Positions 33,339 to 42,455 of a stretch of 64,000 bases of DNA are shown piece by piece. The notes under the pieces are model-generated. The model saw only the letters and a list, made by a program, of their open reading frames with translations, made no database searches and was not told the origin of the DNA. This DNA comes from Allobosea sp. BK604. Its GTDB lineage: Bacteria; Pseudomonadota; Alphaproteobacteria; Rhizobiales; Beijerinckiaceae. The stretch covers positions 310,001 to 374,000 of the forward strand of contig NZ_SLZF01000004.1 in NCBI RefSeq assembly GCF_004341515.1. Reading direction: 5' to 3'. Each line of letters begins with the position of its first letter. The stretch's first letter is position 1. Both the position numbers and the translations under genes were made by a program.

Positions 33339-36300
33339 ATGGCTACGATCACCAGCTTCGATCTGAACGGCTCCGGCAGCGGGCTCGACGAGAGCAGGAC
33401 GATCCAGGAGGGCGCGTCGGCGATCCTCCTCGCGCCGAGCGCCACGCTCAGCGCCAGCGGCAATTTCAACGGGCAGTCGCTTCGGCTTTCGGGTCTCCTG
33501 GCCGAGGCGCAGATCGGGTTCGGCAGCGGCGTCAGCCTGTCCGGCACGAGCGTTCGCGTCGGCGGGGTCACGGTCGGCTCGGTGACGGGCGGCCAGAACG
33601 GAACGGACCTCGTGATCGCGTTCAACAGCAACGCGACGGCGAGCCGGGTTCAGACCGTGCTGCGAAATCTCACCTATAACGACGTCAGCGATACGCCGAC
33701 GGCGAGCCAGACGATCACACTCAATCTCGCCGGCACGGTTCGCACCGACGCGATCACGGTCGTTCCGGTCAATGATCGGCCTCTGCTCGACCTGAACGGT
33801 GCAGCCTCCGGCACGGGATCATCCGCGACCTTCATCGAGAACCGCTCCGTCGCGGTTGCGCCGAGCGGGAGTTTGACCGACCCTGATACGAGCAGCCTCG
33901 TCTCGCTCAAGGCCACGCTCCTGGCCCGGCCGGATGGCGATGGGTTGGAACGGCTCAGCCTGGATGCGGCCGCCGCGAGCGCCGCGGCCGCTGCGGGGCT
34001 CACCGTCACCTACACAGCGTCCGCCGGCTTGCTCAGCATCGATGGCAACGCCTCCGTCGCGACCTACCAAGCCATCCTGCGCGGCATCCTCTACGAGAAT
34101 GGTAGCGACCAGCCCTCGACCGCGGCCAGGACCGTCCGCATTTCCGCGAATGACGGGATCGAGACCAGCCTGCCCCGCGATGCAAGCGTCGCGATCACGC
34201 GCGTCAACGACGCGCCGGTGCTGGATCTCAACGGCGCGGCGGCGGGATCTGGCGCGACGCTGGCACACCGGGCCGGCGACCCGCCGGCGGCGCTTGCCAC
34301 CCTCGCGACCGTTGCCGATATTGACTCCGCGAATTTCGGTGGAGGGCCCCTGCGCGTCGCCTTGACGGCGAACGGCTCCACCGCCGACCAGCTGCGCATC
34401 ATGACGGATGCGACGGTGACGATCAGCGGGAGCACCGTCCGGGTCGGCGGGACCAGCGTCGGCTCGGTGACGGGAGGAGCAAACGGCGCCGATCTGGTGA
34501 TCAGCCTCAACACGGGCGCGACACCGGCCGCGATCCAGATTCTTCTCCAGCATATCGGCTTCTCGACCGGGGCAGGCAGCTCGACATCGCCGCGCCAGGT
34601 CACCTTCACGCTAAACGACGGAGACGGCACGGCCAATGGCGGTACGGCCGTCGCCAGCGCCGTGGCGACGGTCGAGCTCACGGCCGGTCCGGGCAACACC
34701 AATGTCGCTCCGACGCTGACCGGCGACCTGCAGGCGACGATCGCCAATAACAGCACCTATCAGCTCACCACGAGCGACATCTTCTACACCGACCCGGACG
34801 ATGGCCCGGCCGGCGTCACCTTCACGGTGAGCAATCTCGACAACGGCTACGTTCGCCGCAACGGCACCGCGGTGACGAGCTTCACGGCCGAGCAACTCGC
34901 GGCCGGCCAGATCACCTACTGGCATGACGGGTCGGAACCGGTCGGCAGCTTCAGGATCTCGGTCGAGGACGGGAACGAGGACGGCTCGACGCCGGTCGCG
35001 CAGAACTTCGTCTTCACCATCACGACCGGGCAGGTGAACGCTCCCCCGACGCTGACGGGCGATCTCAGGGCGAATGTCGCGACCGGCGGCACCTATGTGC
35101 TCGGACAGGCGGATCTGTTCTATACCGATCCGGATGACAGCGCGACCGGGGTTACCTTCACGGTCTCGGGGATTACGGGCGGCACGCTCCTGGTCAACGG
35201 CGCTGCCGCGACGAGCTTCACGCCGTCGCAGCTCTCCGGCGGGCTGGTCAGCTTCCGGCATGACGGCAGCTCGACCGCGCCGGCCTTTTCCGTCTCTGTC
35301 GAGGACGGGAATGAGGACGGCTCGACGCCGGTCGCGCAGAACTTCCTGTTCAGCGTCACGACGCCGCCGGTGAACGCCCCGCCGACGCTGACGGGCGATC
35401 TCAGGGCGAATGTCGCGACCGGCGGCACCTATGTGCTCGGCCAGGCGGACCTGTTCTATACCGACCCGGATGACAGCGCGACCGGCGTTGCCTTCTCGGT
35501 CTCGGGCGTTACCGGCGGCACGTTGCTGGTCAATGGGGTTGCCGCGACGAGCTTCACGCCATCGCAGCTCTCCGGTGGGTTGGTCAGCTTCCGGCACGAT
35601 GGCAGCTCGACCGCACCGGCCTTCTCGGTGTCGGTGGAGGACGGCAACGAGGACGGCTCCGCGCCAGTCGCGCAGAGCTTTCTATTCACTGTCATAACGG
35701 CGCCGGTGAACGCCCCGCCGACGCTGACTGGCGATCTGCGAGCGTCAGTCGCCAGCGGCGGCACTTACGTGCTCGCTCAGGCCGACCTCTTCTATACCGA
35801 CCCGGATGACAGCACGACCGGCGTCGCCTTCACGGTCTCGGGGGTTACGGGCGGCACGCTGCTGGTCAACGGGGTAGCCGCGGCGAGCTTCACGCCGTCG
35901 CAGCTCTCCGGCGGGCTGGTCAGCTTCCGGCATGATGGAAGCTCGGCCGCGCCATCCTTCTCCGTCTCGGTGGAGGATGGGAACGAGGATGGCTCGACTC
36001 CTGTGGCGCAGAATTTCCTGGTCACCGTCACGACGGGCAACGTAGCCCCGGTACTCACGGGCGACCTGCAGGCGACGATCGCCAATAACAGCACCTATCA
36101 GCTCACCACGAGCGACATCTTCTACACCGACCCGGACGATGGCCCGGCCGGCGTCACCTTCACGGTGAGCAATCTCGACAACGGCTACGTTCGCCGCAAC
36201 GGTACCGCGGTGACGAGCTTCACGGCCGAGCAACTCGCCGCCGGCCAGATCACCTACTGGCATGACGGGTCGGAACCGGTCGGCAGCTTCAGGATCTCGG

Positions 36301-38456
36301 TCGAGGACGGGAACGAGGACGGCTCGACGCCGGTCGCGCAGAACTTCGTCTTCACGATCACGACCGGGCAGGTGAACGCGCCACCGACGCTGACGGGCGA
36401 TCTGAGGGCGACGGTCACGGCTGGCGGCACCTATGTGCTCGGCCAGGCGGACCTCTTCTATACCGACCCGGATGACAGCGCGACCGGCGTCGTCTTCTCG
36501 GTCTCGGGCGTTACCGGAGGCACGCTGCTGGTCAATGGCGCGGCCGCGACGAGCTTCACGCCATCGCAGCTCTCCGGCGGGTTGGTCAGCTTCCGGCACA
36601 ACGGCAGCTCGGCCACCCCGTCCTTCTCCGTCTCGGTGGAGGACGGAAACGAGGACGGCTCAGCGCCGGTGGCTCAGAATTTCCTGTTCACCGTCACGAC
36701 GGGGCAGGGCAACGTCGCCCCGATACTCACGGGCGACCTGCAGGCGACGATCGCCAATAACAGCACCTACCAGTTCACCACGAGCGACATCTTCTACACC
36801 GACCCGGACGATAATCCGGCCGGCATTACCTTCACCGTAAGCAATCTCGACAATGGCTATGTCCGTCGCAACGGCACCGCGGTGACGAGCTTCACGGCCG
36901 AGCAGCTTGCCGCCGGCCAGATCACCTATTGGCATGACGGCTCGGAGCCGGTCGGCAGCTTCAGGATTTCCGTCGAGGACGGAAACGAGGACGGCTCGAC
37001 CCCGGTCGCGCAGAATTTCGTCTTCACCATCACGACCGGGCAAGTGAACACGCCGCCGACGCTGACGGGCGATTTGCGAGCAACGGTGATCAGTGGCGGC
37101 ACCTATGTGCTGAACCAGGCTGACGTCTTCTATACCGACCCGGATGACAGCACGACCGGCGTCGCCTTCACGGTCTCGGGGGTTACGGGCGGCACGCTGC
37201 TGGTCAACGGGGTAGCCGCGGCGAGCTTCACGCCGTCGCAGCTCTCCGGCGGGTTGGTCAGCTTCCGGCATGACGGCACGTCGACCGCGCCCTCCTTCTC
37301 CGTCTCGGTGGAGGATGGCAACGAGGATGGCTCGGCGCCGGTGGCGCGGAGTTTCATCCTCGATGTCGGCGGCGGCGGCGGCTCCACGCTCGACCTGTCC
37401 AGCGCCACGCGCGGGGTGAGGGTCGATCTCGGTGCCGCGCAATGGGTGCTCGCCACCAAGGTCATGGCGCTCGGGGATTCCATCACCAATGGCGACGCGC
37501 CTACCGGGCAGGACGAGCATGGCTATCGCGGCTTCTTCTACCAGAACGTGGTCGGGTCCGGGCTTCTGGTCGACATGGTCGGGCCCAACAGCAACGGGCA
37601 GGTGCCGGATCCGCAGCATGCGGGTTACCCGGGAGAAACCGGGGACGACATCCAGGCGCTGCTTCCCAATCTCCTCGCCACCTATACGCCGAGCGCCATC
37701 CTGCTGATGGTCGGCACCAACGACATCTTCTACAAGAACAATCCGCAGGTTCCCGTCCGGGCCGAGATCACCGCCATGCTCGACCATGTCGCGCAGGCGA
37801 GCCCGACGACACATGTCTATGTGTCGACCCTGATACCGCTGGCGGGCTACGACACCGAGGTCGCCAATGTGAACGCGGCGATCCGAAGCCTCGTCGCGGA
37901 TGCGATCGGGCGCGGCCAGAATGTCAGCCTCGTCGAGATGCCGAGCGTCACGCTGTCCGACCTGTTCGACGGCATTCACCCGTCCGATACCGGGTATCGC
38001 GAGATGGCCGGCTACTGGGCATCGGCGGTCCTGGGCAACCCGCCCGCAACCGGTGCCGGCACGACGATCGATGCCGCGGTCACCACGGTCATCGGGAGCC
38101 TCAACAACGATCTTCTGATCGGTGATGGCCGCGCCAACGAGCTTTCGGGCGGTGCAGGCGCAGACTGGATCAGGGGCGAGGGTGGGAATGACCTGCTTTC
38201 GGGCGGCGCCGGCCGGGATGTTTTCGTCTTTGGCGCCGGCTTCGGCCAGGACACGGTTCAGGACTTCGTGCGGGGCGAGGATCTCCTCGACTTTCGTGCC
38301 CTCGCCTTGAACGTCGGCGATTTCGCGACCTGGCGCCAGGATCACATCTCGGCTTTGGGCAGCAGCGCGATCGTGACGATCCAGCCCGGCCTCACGGTGA
38401 CGCTCACGGGTGTGACCGCCACCGCGCTGCAGGCGAACGACTTCCTGTTCGCCTGA
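33339..38456 (+). CDS. giant secreted SGNH/GDSL hydrolase with cadherin-like repeats and RTX C terminus
   Basis: A 1705-residue modular protein without signal peptide. Residues 1-454 hold diverged immunoglobulin-like/cadherin-like modules (VNDRPLLDLNG and VNDAPVLDLNG linkers). Residues 455 to about 1345 are eight 110-112-residue cadherin-like repeats, each with FYTDPDD and SVEDGNEDGS calcium-ligand motifs. Residues about 1373-1580 form an SGNH esterase: GDSIT with nucleophile S1381, GTND at 1459-1462, and DGIH at 1544-1547 giving the catalytic Asp and His. The tail has RTX nonapeptides (LSGGAGADWIRGEGGNDLL) and a type I secretion-like C terminus ending NDFLFA. It is probably a cell-surface or extracellular adhesin-esterase exported by a type I system. 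No T1SS genes are in the window. Confidence 0.9.
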   Translation: MATITSFDLNGSGSGLDESRTIQEGASAILLAPSATLSASGNFNGQSLRLSGLLAEAQIGFGSGVSLSGTSVRVGGVTVGSVTGGQNGTDLVIAFNSNATASRVQTVLRNLTYNDVSDTPTASQTITLNLAGTVRTDAITVVPVNDRPLLDLNGAASGTGSSATFIENRSVAVAPSGSLTDPDTSSLVSLKATLLARPDGDGLERLSLDAAAASAAAAAGLTVTYTASAGLLSIDGNASVATYQAILRGILYENGSDQPSTAARTVRISANDGIETSLPRDASVAITRVNDAPVLDLNGAAAGSGATLAHRAGDPPAALATLATVADIDSANFGGGPLRVALTANGSTADQLRIMTDATVTISGSTVRVGGTSVGSVTGGANGADLVISLNTGATPAAIQILLQHIGFSTGAGSSTSPRQVTFTLNDGDGTANGGTAVASAVATVELTAGPGNTNVAPTLTGDLQATIANNSTYQLTTSDIFYTDPDDGPAGVTFTVSNLDNGYVRRNGTAVTSFTAEQLAAGQITYWHDGSEPVGSFRISVEDGNEDGSTPVAQNFVFTITTGQVNAPPTLTGDLRANVATGGTYVLGQADLFYTDPDDSATGVTFTVSGITGGTLLVNGAAATSFTPSQLSGGLVSFRHDGSSTAPAFSVSVEDGNEDGSTPVAQNFLFSVTTPPVNAPPTLTGDLRANVATGGTYVLGQADLFYTDPDDSATGVAFSVSGVTGGTLLVNGVAATSFTPSQLSGGLVSFRHDGSSTAPAFSVSVEDGNEDGSAPVAQSFLFTVITAPVNAPPTLTGDLRASVASGGTYVLAQADLFYTDPDDSTTGVAFTVSGVTGGTLLVNGVAAASFTPSQLSGGLVSFRHDGSSAAPSFSVSVEDGNEDGSTPVAQNFLVTVTTGNVAPVLTGDLQATIANNSTYQLTTSDIFYTDPDDGPAGVTFTVSNLDNGYVRRNGTAVTSFTAEQLAAGQITYWHDGSEPVGSFRISVEDGNEDGSTPVAQNFVFTITTGQVNAPPTLTGDLRATVTAGGTYVLGQADLFYTDPDDSATGVVFSVSGVTGGTLLVNGAAATSFTPSQLSGGLVSFRHNGSSATPSFSVSVEDGNEDGSAPVAQNFLFTVTTGQGNVAPILTGDLQATIANNSTYQFTTSDIFYTDPDDNPAGITFTVSNLDNGYVRRNGTAVTSFTAEQLAAGQITYWHDGSEPVGSFRISVEDGNEDGSTPVAQNFVFTITTGQVNTPPTLTGDLRATVISGGTYVLNQADVFYTDPDDSTTGVAFTVSGVTGGTLLVNGVAAASFTPSQLSGGLVSFRHDGTSTAPSFSVSVEDGNEDGSAPVARSFILDVGGGGGSTLDLSSATRGVRVDLGAAQWVLATKVMALGDSITNGDAPTGQDEHGYRGFFYQNVVGSGLLVDMVGPNSNGQVPDPQHAGYPGETGDDIQALLPNLLATYTPSAILLMVGTNDIFYKNNPQVPVRAEITAMLDHVAQASPTTHVYVSTLIPLAGYDTEVANVNAAIRSLVADAIGRGQNVSLVEMPSVTLSDLFDGIHPSDTGYREMAGYWASAVLGNPPATGAGTTIDAAVTTVIGSLNNDLLIGDGRANELSGGAGADWIRGEGGNDLLSGGAGRDVFVFGAGFGQDTVQDFVRGEDLLDFRALALNVGDFATWRQDHISALGSSAIVTIQPGLTVTLTGVTATALQANDFLFA
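34701..37370 (+). repeat. eight in-frame tandem repeats of about 336 bases inside the giant gene
   Basis: Units begin at 34701, 35037, 35373, 35709, 36039, 36375, 36711 and 37047 (periods 336, except 330 for the fourth). Two repeat types alternate in the order A-B-B-B-A-B-A-B: type A has TIANNSTYQLTTSDIFYTDP, type B has GGTYVLGQADLFYTDP. The first and fifth units are almost identical at the DNA level, as are long stretches of the fourth and eighth, pointing to recent duplication or gene conversion. Confidence 0.92.
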
Positions 38457-38486
38457 TCCGGCAGGCGATGGCGCAAGGCTCGCGCT

Positions 38487-38513
38487 GCAGCGGCGACACT
38501 GGCCGGTCGCTGC
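38487..38513. terminator. candidate terminator between convergent genes
   Basis: GCAGCG-GC-GAC (38487-38497) pairs with GTCGCTGC (38506-38513) around an 8-base loop, with a 2-base bulge. It lies between the stops of the giant gene and the arabinofuranosidase. No T-run follows on the plus strand. Confidence 0.4.
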
Positions 38514-38517
38514 GACC

Positions 38518-40065
38518 CTATTTGGGCCGCGCGAAGTGGCAAACCGTCCATGAGGCCGGCGGCAGCGTCATCTCGATGCGGGAACTCGACACGGTCACGT
38601 CGTCGAAGCGATCCGGCTTGATCCGATCCGGGTTCTCCTTGTCGTTGACCGCCGAGAGGTCGCGATGGTGCAGTGTTTCCGCTGCCGCCAGTCCGAGATC
38701 ACCGAAGCCGCGCACTTCCAGATCAAGCGATAGCGGCTCGGTGAGGTGGCGGTTGAGCGCGAACACGGTCAGGCCACCGTCGTCATTGGCCACGACCGAC
38801 GCCTTGAGATAGGGGACGGAGGGCACGGGATAGTAGAGATCCTGCGGTCCGCGCGGGTCAAAATAGGACGCGGAATAGCTCGGCGATTTGATCGATGTCC
38901 TGAGCGAGCGGCCACGGCCATATCGGCTCATCTGAGCGAACGGATAGAAGATCGTCTGCCGCCAGGCCGGGCCGCCTGTTTCAGTCATGATCGGCGCGAT
39001 CACGTTGACGAGCTGCGCAAGGCACGCGCATTTCACGCGGTCGGCATGGTTCAGAAGCGAGATGCAGGCGCCGCCGAAGACCAGGGCGTCTTCCATCGTG
39101 TAGATTTCCTCGAGGATCGGCGGGGCTACCGGCCAGCCTTCCTTGACGCGCTCCTGCCGGTTGCGCCGCGTCCGATACCAGACGTTCCATTCATCGAAGC
39201 TGAGGGCGATGCGCTTCGGCGAGCGGCGCTTTGCCGCGACCGCGTCGGCGATGGCCACGACCTCGTCGATGAACGCGTCCATGAGATCGGGGCTGGCGAG
39301 GAATGCCGGCGTGTCCTTGGCGTAATTGTTGAGATAGGTGTGCAGCGAGATGAACCCGACCTGGTCGAACGTGTGCTCGAGCACCTCGTCCTCCCACTTG
39401 CCGAAGGTCGGCATGTTGCGGCCGGACGATCCGCAGGCAGCGAGCTCGATCTTCGGATCGATCCAGCGCATCATCTTCGCCGCTTCATAGGCGACGCGGC
39501 CATATTCCGTCGCGGTCTTCGATTCCATTTGCCACGGCCCGTCCATCTCGTTGCCGAGGCACCAGAATTTGACGCCGTGCGGCTTCTCCCAGCCATGCTC
39601 GCGGCGAAGATCGGACAAGGCCGTGCCGCCGGGATGATTGCAGTATTCCACGAGGCTGCGGGCGGCATCGGCGCCGCGCGTGCCAAGATTGACCGCCAGC
39701 ATCGGCTCGACCTCTGCGGCGCGGCACCAATCGATGAACTCGTTCGTGCCGAACGTGTTCGGCTCGGTGGTGAACCATGCAAGGTCGAGCCGCGTCGGCC
39801 GCTCCTCCACCGGCCCAACCCCGTCCTCCCAATTGTAGCCGGAGACGAAATTGCCGCCGGGATAGCGCATGATCGTCGGGCCGAGCTCCTTGACCAGGTC
39901 AAGGACGTCCTTGCGGAAGCCGTTCTCGTCGGCGGTCGGATGGCCGGGCTCGAAGATGCCGCCATAAACGCAACGGCCGAGATGCTCGATGAAGGCGCCG
40001 AACAGGCGCGGGTCGATATCGCCGATGGCGAAATCGCGATCGGCGAGGATGCTGGCTTTGATCAT
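38518..40065 (-). CDS. alpha-L-arabinofuranosidase, GH51
   Basis: A 515-residue glycoside hydrolase family 51 enzyme. The acid/base glutamate is E173 in WCLGNEMDGPW and the nucleophile E292 in SFDEWNVWY; RYPGGNFVSGYNWEDGVGP is the family's substrate-site segment. There is no signal peptide, so it acts in the cytoplasm on imported oligosaccharides, releasing terminal arabinofuranose. The ATG at 40065 fits the family length; the open frame extends 23 codons upstream without need. It is the last gene of the ABC importer operon, 117 bases after the binding-protein gene, with a strong hairpin between them. Full length and intact active site. Confidence 0.95.
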   Translation of the reverse strand: MIKASILADRDFAIGDIDPRLFGAFIEHLGRCVYGGIFEPGHPTADENGFRKDVLDLVKELGPTIMRYPGGNFVSGYNWEDGVGPVEERPTRLDLAWFTTEPNTFGTNEFIDWCRAAEVEPMLAVNLGTRGADAARSLVEYCNHPGGTALSDLRREHGWEKPHGVKFWCLGNEMDGPWQMESKTATEYGRVAYEAAKMMRWIDPKIELAACGSSGRNMPTFGKWEDEVLEHTFDQVGFISLHTYLNNYAKDTPAFLASPDLMDAFIDEVVAIADAVAAKRRSPKRIALSFDEWNVWYRTRRNRQERVKEGWPVAPPILEEIYTMEDALVFGGACISLLNHADRVKCACLAQLVNVIAPIMTETGGPAWRQTIFYPFAQMSRYGRGRSLRTSIKSPSYSASYFDPRGPQDLYYPVPSVPYLKASVVANDDGGLTVFALNRHLTEPLSLDLEVRGFGDLGLAAAETLHHRDLSAVNDKENPDRIKPDRFDDVTVSSSRIEMTLPPASWTVCHFARPK

Positions 40066-40150
40066 CGAACGGCTCCGGACGGTGCAAGGGAGATGGCGCG
40101 AGAGATCGAGCGACGCCCAGCGGCGTCGCGGCATGAATGCAGGGCTGGGG

Positions 40151-40174
40151 CGCGGGCGGCCTGCGCCGCCCGCG
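40151..40174 (-). promoter_or_regulatory. intercistronic hairpin after the sugar-binding-protein gene
   Basis: A perfect 10-base stem CGCGGGCGGC / GCCGCCCGCG with a CTGC loop, 8 bases past the stop of the binding-protein gene and before the GH51 gene. As at 19251-19278, it probably stabilises the upstream mRNA and partly limits read-through. No U-tract. Confidence 0.65.
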
Positions 40175-40182
40175 GGAAAGGT

Positions 40183-41532
40183 TCAGCGGCGGCTCAGCAA
40201 CTGATCGGCGCGCTCCTGCGAATCCCGGAGCGCCTGATCGAGCGGCTTTGCGCCGTTGATGACGTTGTTGATCTCTTCTCCGATCAACGCCTGGAAGCCG
40301 AACTGCCGGCGCACGTCATGCGGCAGCGAGCGGCCGATCTCCGGAACGCGCATCACGTTGGCGCGTTCGGGCAGCTTGGCGTATTCGGCGAGCAGCGATT
40401 TGCGAACCGGGAGATGACCGCCACCGCGGGCCCAGTCGAAATTGTGGTCCCACAGATACTTGAGGAAAATCTGCGCCGCCTTGCGGGTCTGCGGATTGGT
40501 GCCGCCGCGCAGCATCACCCAGCTGTGGTTGTCGGCCCAGACGGCGTCCTGCTTGAACATGTTCGGGAAGATGCGCGCGGTGTATTCCTTGAGGCCCGAT
40601 TCCGGCTTCGCCGCGGCATTGAGCAGGTCGTCGATACGCCAGGTGCCGGTGAAGTAGACCGCGCCGTTCCCGGCGATGAAGCCGCCGAGGCCGCCGGCTC
40701 CGTCTAGGCCCTTGGTGATATAGCCCTCTTTCGCCATCTTCTCGTAGAACTCGTAGGCGGCCCTCACCTCTGGGGTGCTGAAATTCGCCTTGTCGAAGCC
40801 CTGCGGGAACAGGTTGCCGTTCTGGGTATAGAGCATGGTCCAGAAGCCGCGCGTGGCGTTGGCTGAGTCGCCCGGCGCGACCGAAGCCATGATGATGTAG
40901 GGCTTGCCGGTCTTCTCCTTGATCGCCTTGGCCTGGGCCAAGGCCTCGTCGACCGTTTTCGGCATGATCGGCTTGCCTTCGCCATCGACGAGGCCCGCCT
41001 GCTTGAACAGACCGACATTGACGTGCCACAGCCAGGAATGGGTGTCCCATGGCATGGCGTAGACCTTGCCGTCGTAGGTGACGCCGGCTTTCGCCTGCGG
41101 CGTGATGTCGGCGATATCGATCCCCGCCGCCTTCAGATCGTCCTCGATCGGCTCGACGATGCGCGAACGGATGAAATCACCGATCTGCGAGGTATGCATC
41201 ACCGCGATCGTCGGGATGTCGCGCGCGGCAATGCGTGCCGTGAGCTGCTGATAATAGGGGCCCCACTCGATGATCTGGGGCTTGACGACGATGTTGTCCT
41301 TGTTCGTGGCGTTGAAGTGATTGACCAGCGTCGTCATGACGCCGCATTCGCCGCGCGCCTTGGCAAAGTCCTGGCTGGTGCCGTAATCGGCATCGCAGGC
41401 GCCGAAGAAGCGGGCGAAGGCGATCTCGGTTTTCTGCTGTGCGGAAGCGCTCGTGGCAAATGCAGCTGCGCCCAAGGCGATCGTGGCAAGCAACCGTTTG
41501 GTCAGCCGTGTCGGGGGCCATCTCATCGGCAT
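40183..41532 (-). CDS. ABC transporter sugar-binding protein (family 1)
   Basis: A 449-residue periplasmic binding protein with a Sec signal peptide (RLLATIALGAAAFATSASA, cleavage likely after ASA). WDTHSWLWHVNVGLFKQAG and the later GGFIAGNGAVYFTGTWRIDD match the MalE/UgpB-like family-1 binding proteins for oligosaccharides. GGGAGAG lies at proper distance from the ATG at 41532; ATG 41526 is also possible. It completes the importer with the two permeases and ATPase upstream. GH51 downstream implies the ligand is an arabino-oligosaccharide or arabinoside. Confidence 0.9.
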   Translation of the reverse strand: MPMRWPPTRLTKRLLATIALGAAAFATSASAQQKTEIAFARFFGACDADYGTSQDFAKARGECGVMTTLVNHFNATNKDNIVVKPQIIEWGPYYQQLTARIAARDIPTIAVMHTSQIGDFIRSRIVEPIEDDLKAAGIDIADITPQAKAGVTYDGKVYAMPWDTHSWLWHVNVGLFKQAGLVDGEGKPIMPKTVDEALAQAKAIKEKTGKPYIIMASVAPGDSANATRGFWTMLYTQNGNLFPQGFDKANFSTPEVRAAYEFYEKMAKEGYITKGLDGAGGLGGFIAGNGAVYFTGTWRIDDLLNAAAKPESGLKEYTARIFPNMFKQDAVWADNHSWVMLRGGTNPQTRKAAQIFLKYLWDHNFDWARGGGHLPVRKSLLAEYAKLPERANVMRVPEIGRSLPHDVRRQFGFQALIGEEINNVINGAKPLDQALRDSQERADQLLSRR

Positions 41533-41612
41533 CGCTGTCTCTCCCTGTTAGACCGCTTGTCCTGTTGCTGCGGCGCCGGTCCGGTCTTTCCAGGCGCCGT
41601 TGATTGTGGATC

Positions 41613-42455
41613 TCAGTGCCCAACGCGGCCGCTCACCGCGTTGACGATGTGACGTTGGAAGAAGAGATAGAGGATCAGTACGGGCAGGCCGGCGAACACG
41701 GCCTGCGCCATGAGAAAGCCGATGCCTTCGGTCTGCGCGAAATTGGTCTGCATCGCGGCCAGACCGATGGTCAACGTGTACATGTCCGGCCGGGTCGCCG
41801 AGACCAGCGGCCAGAAATAGTCGTTCCAGGCGTGCAGGAAAGTATAGATTCCCAGCGTTGCCTGGGCCGGTATGGTGAGCGGCAGCACCACCCTGAAGAA
41901 GATCTTGAGGCGCGATGCGTTGTCGAGCATCGCCGCCTCCTCGATCTCGCGCGGCACGCCCTTGAAATATTGCGTCATCAGAAAGACGCCGAAGGGAAAG
42001 GCGAGGCGAGGCGCGATCAGCGACGCATAGGTGTTGTGCAGGTCGGCGAAGGCGAACATCGTATGCAGCGGCACGATGATCGCCTGCTCCGGCACGGCGA
42101 GCCCCGCGAGCGTCAGGAGAAAGACGATCCTCTTGCCCGGGAAATCGGTGCGCGCGAAGCCGTAGCCGGCGAGCGTGGCGAGGATCAGCGTCAGGACCGT
42201 CTGGCCGACGGCGACGATGGCGCTGTTGAGCATCCAGCCGAACACCGCCGAGGTGGCGACGATGTCGATGTAGTTCTTGACCGTGAATGGCGGCGACAGG
42301 ATGCCGCTCGTCGTGCGCATCAGGACGTCGTTGGGCTTGAAGGACAGGCCTATCACCCAGACGATCGGCGCCATCCATGCGGCTGCGAGCAGCAGCACCG
42401 CGGCGAAGATCAGCCGGTCGCCGACATTCCGGTGTCTCGCGCGTCGGCCTGCCAT
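41613..42455 (-). CDS. ABC sugar transporter permease, MalG-like
   Basis: A 280-residue permease with six membrane segments. The EAA-loop reads EEAAMLDNASRLKIFFRVVLP, the MalG-type coupling sequence contacting the ATPase. The ATG at 42455 shares one base with the stop of the MalF-like gene, which argues against the longer frame to 42557. It forms the heteromeric channel with the MalF-like permease. Confidence 0.92.
   Translation of the reverse strand: MAGRRARHRNVGDRLIFAAVLLLAAAWMAPIVWVIGLSFKPNDVLMRTTSGILSPPFTVKNYIDIVATSAVFGWMLNSAIVAVGQTVLTLILATLAGYGFARTDFPGKRIVFLLTLAGLAVPEQAIIVPLHTMFAFADLHNTYASLIAPRLAFPFGVFLMTQYFKGVPREIEEAAMLDNASRLKIFFRVVLPLTIPAQATLGIYTFLHAWNDYFWPLVSATRPDMYTLTIGLAAMQTNFAQTEGIGFLMAQAVFAGLPVLILYLFFQRHIVNAVSGRVGH

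Noticed and set aside
34701..37370. CRISPR-like or satellite array
   Set aside because: The 336-base units are in frame and code for cadherin-like domains; there are no short repeats with unique spacers.
36660..38345. 561-codon open frame on the minus strand
   Set aside because: Antisense to the repeat and SGNH parts of the giant gene; no recognisable domain or ribosome-binding site.
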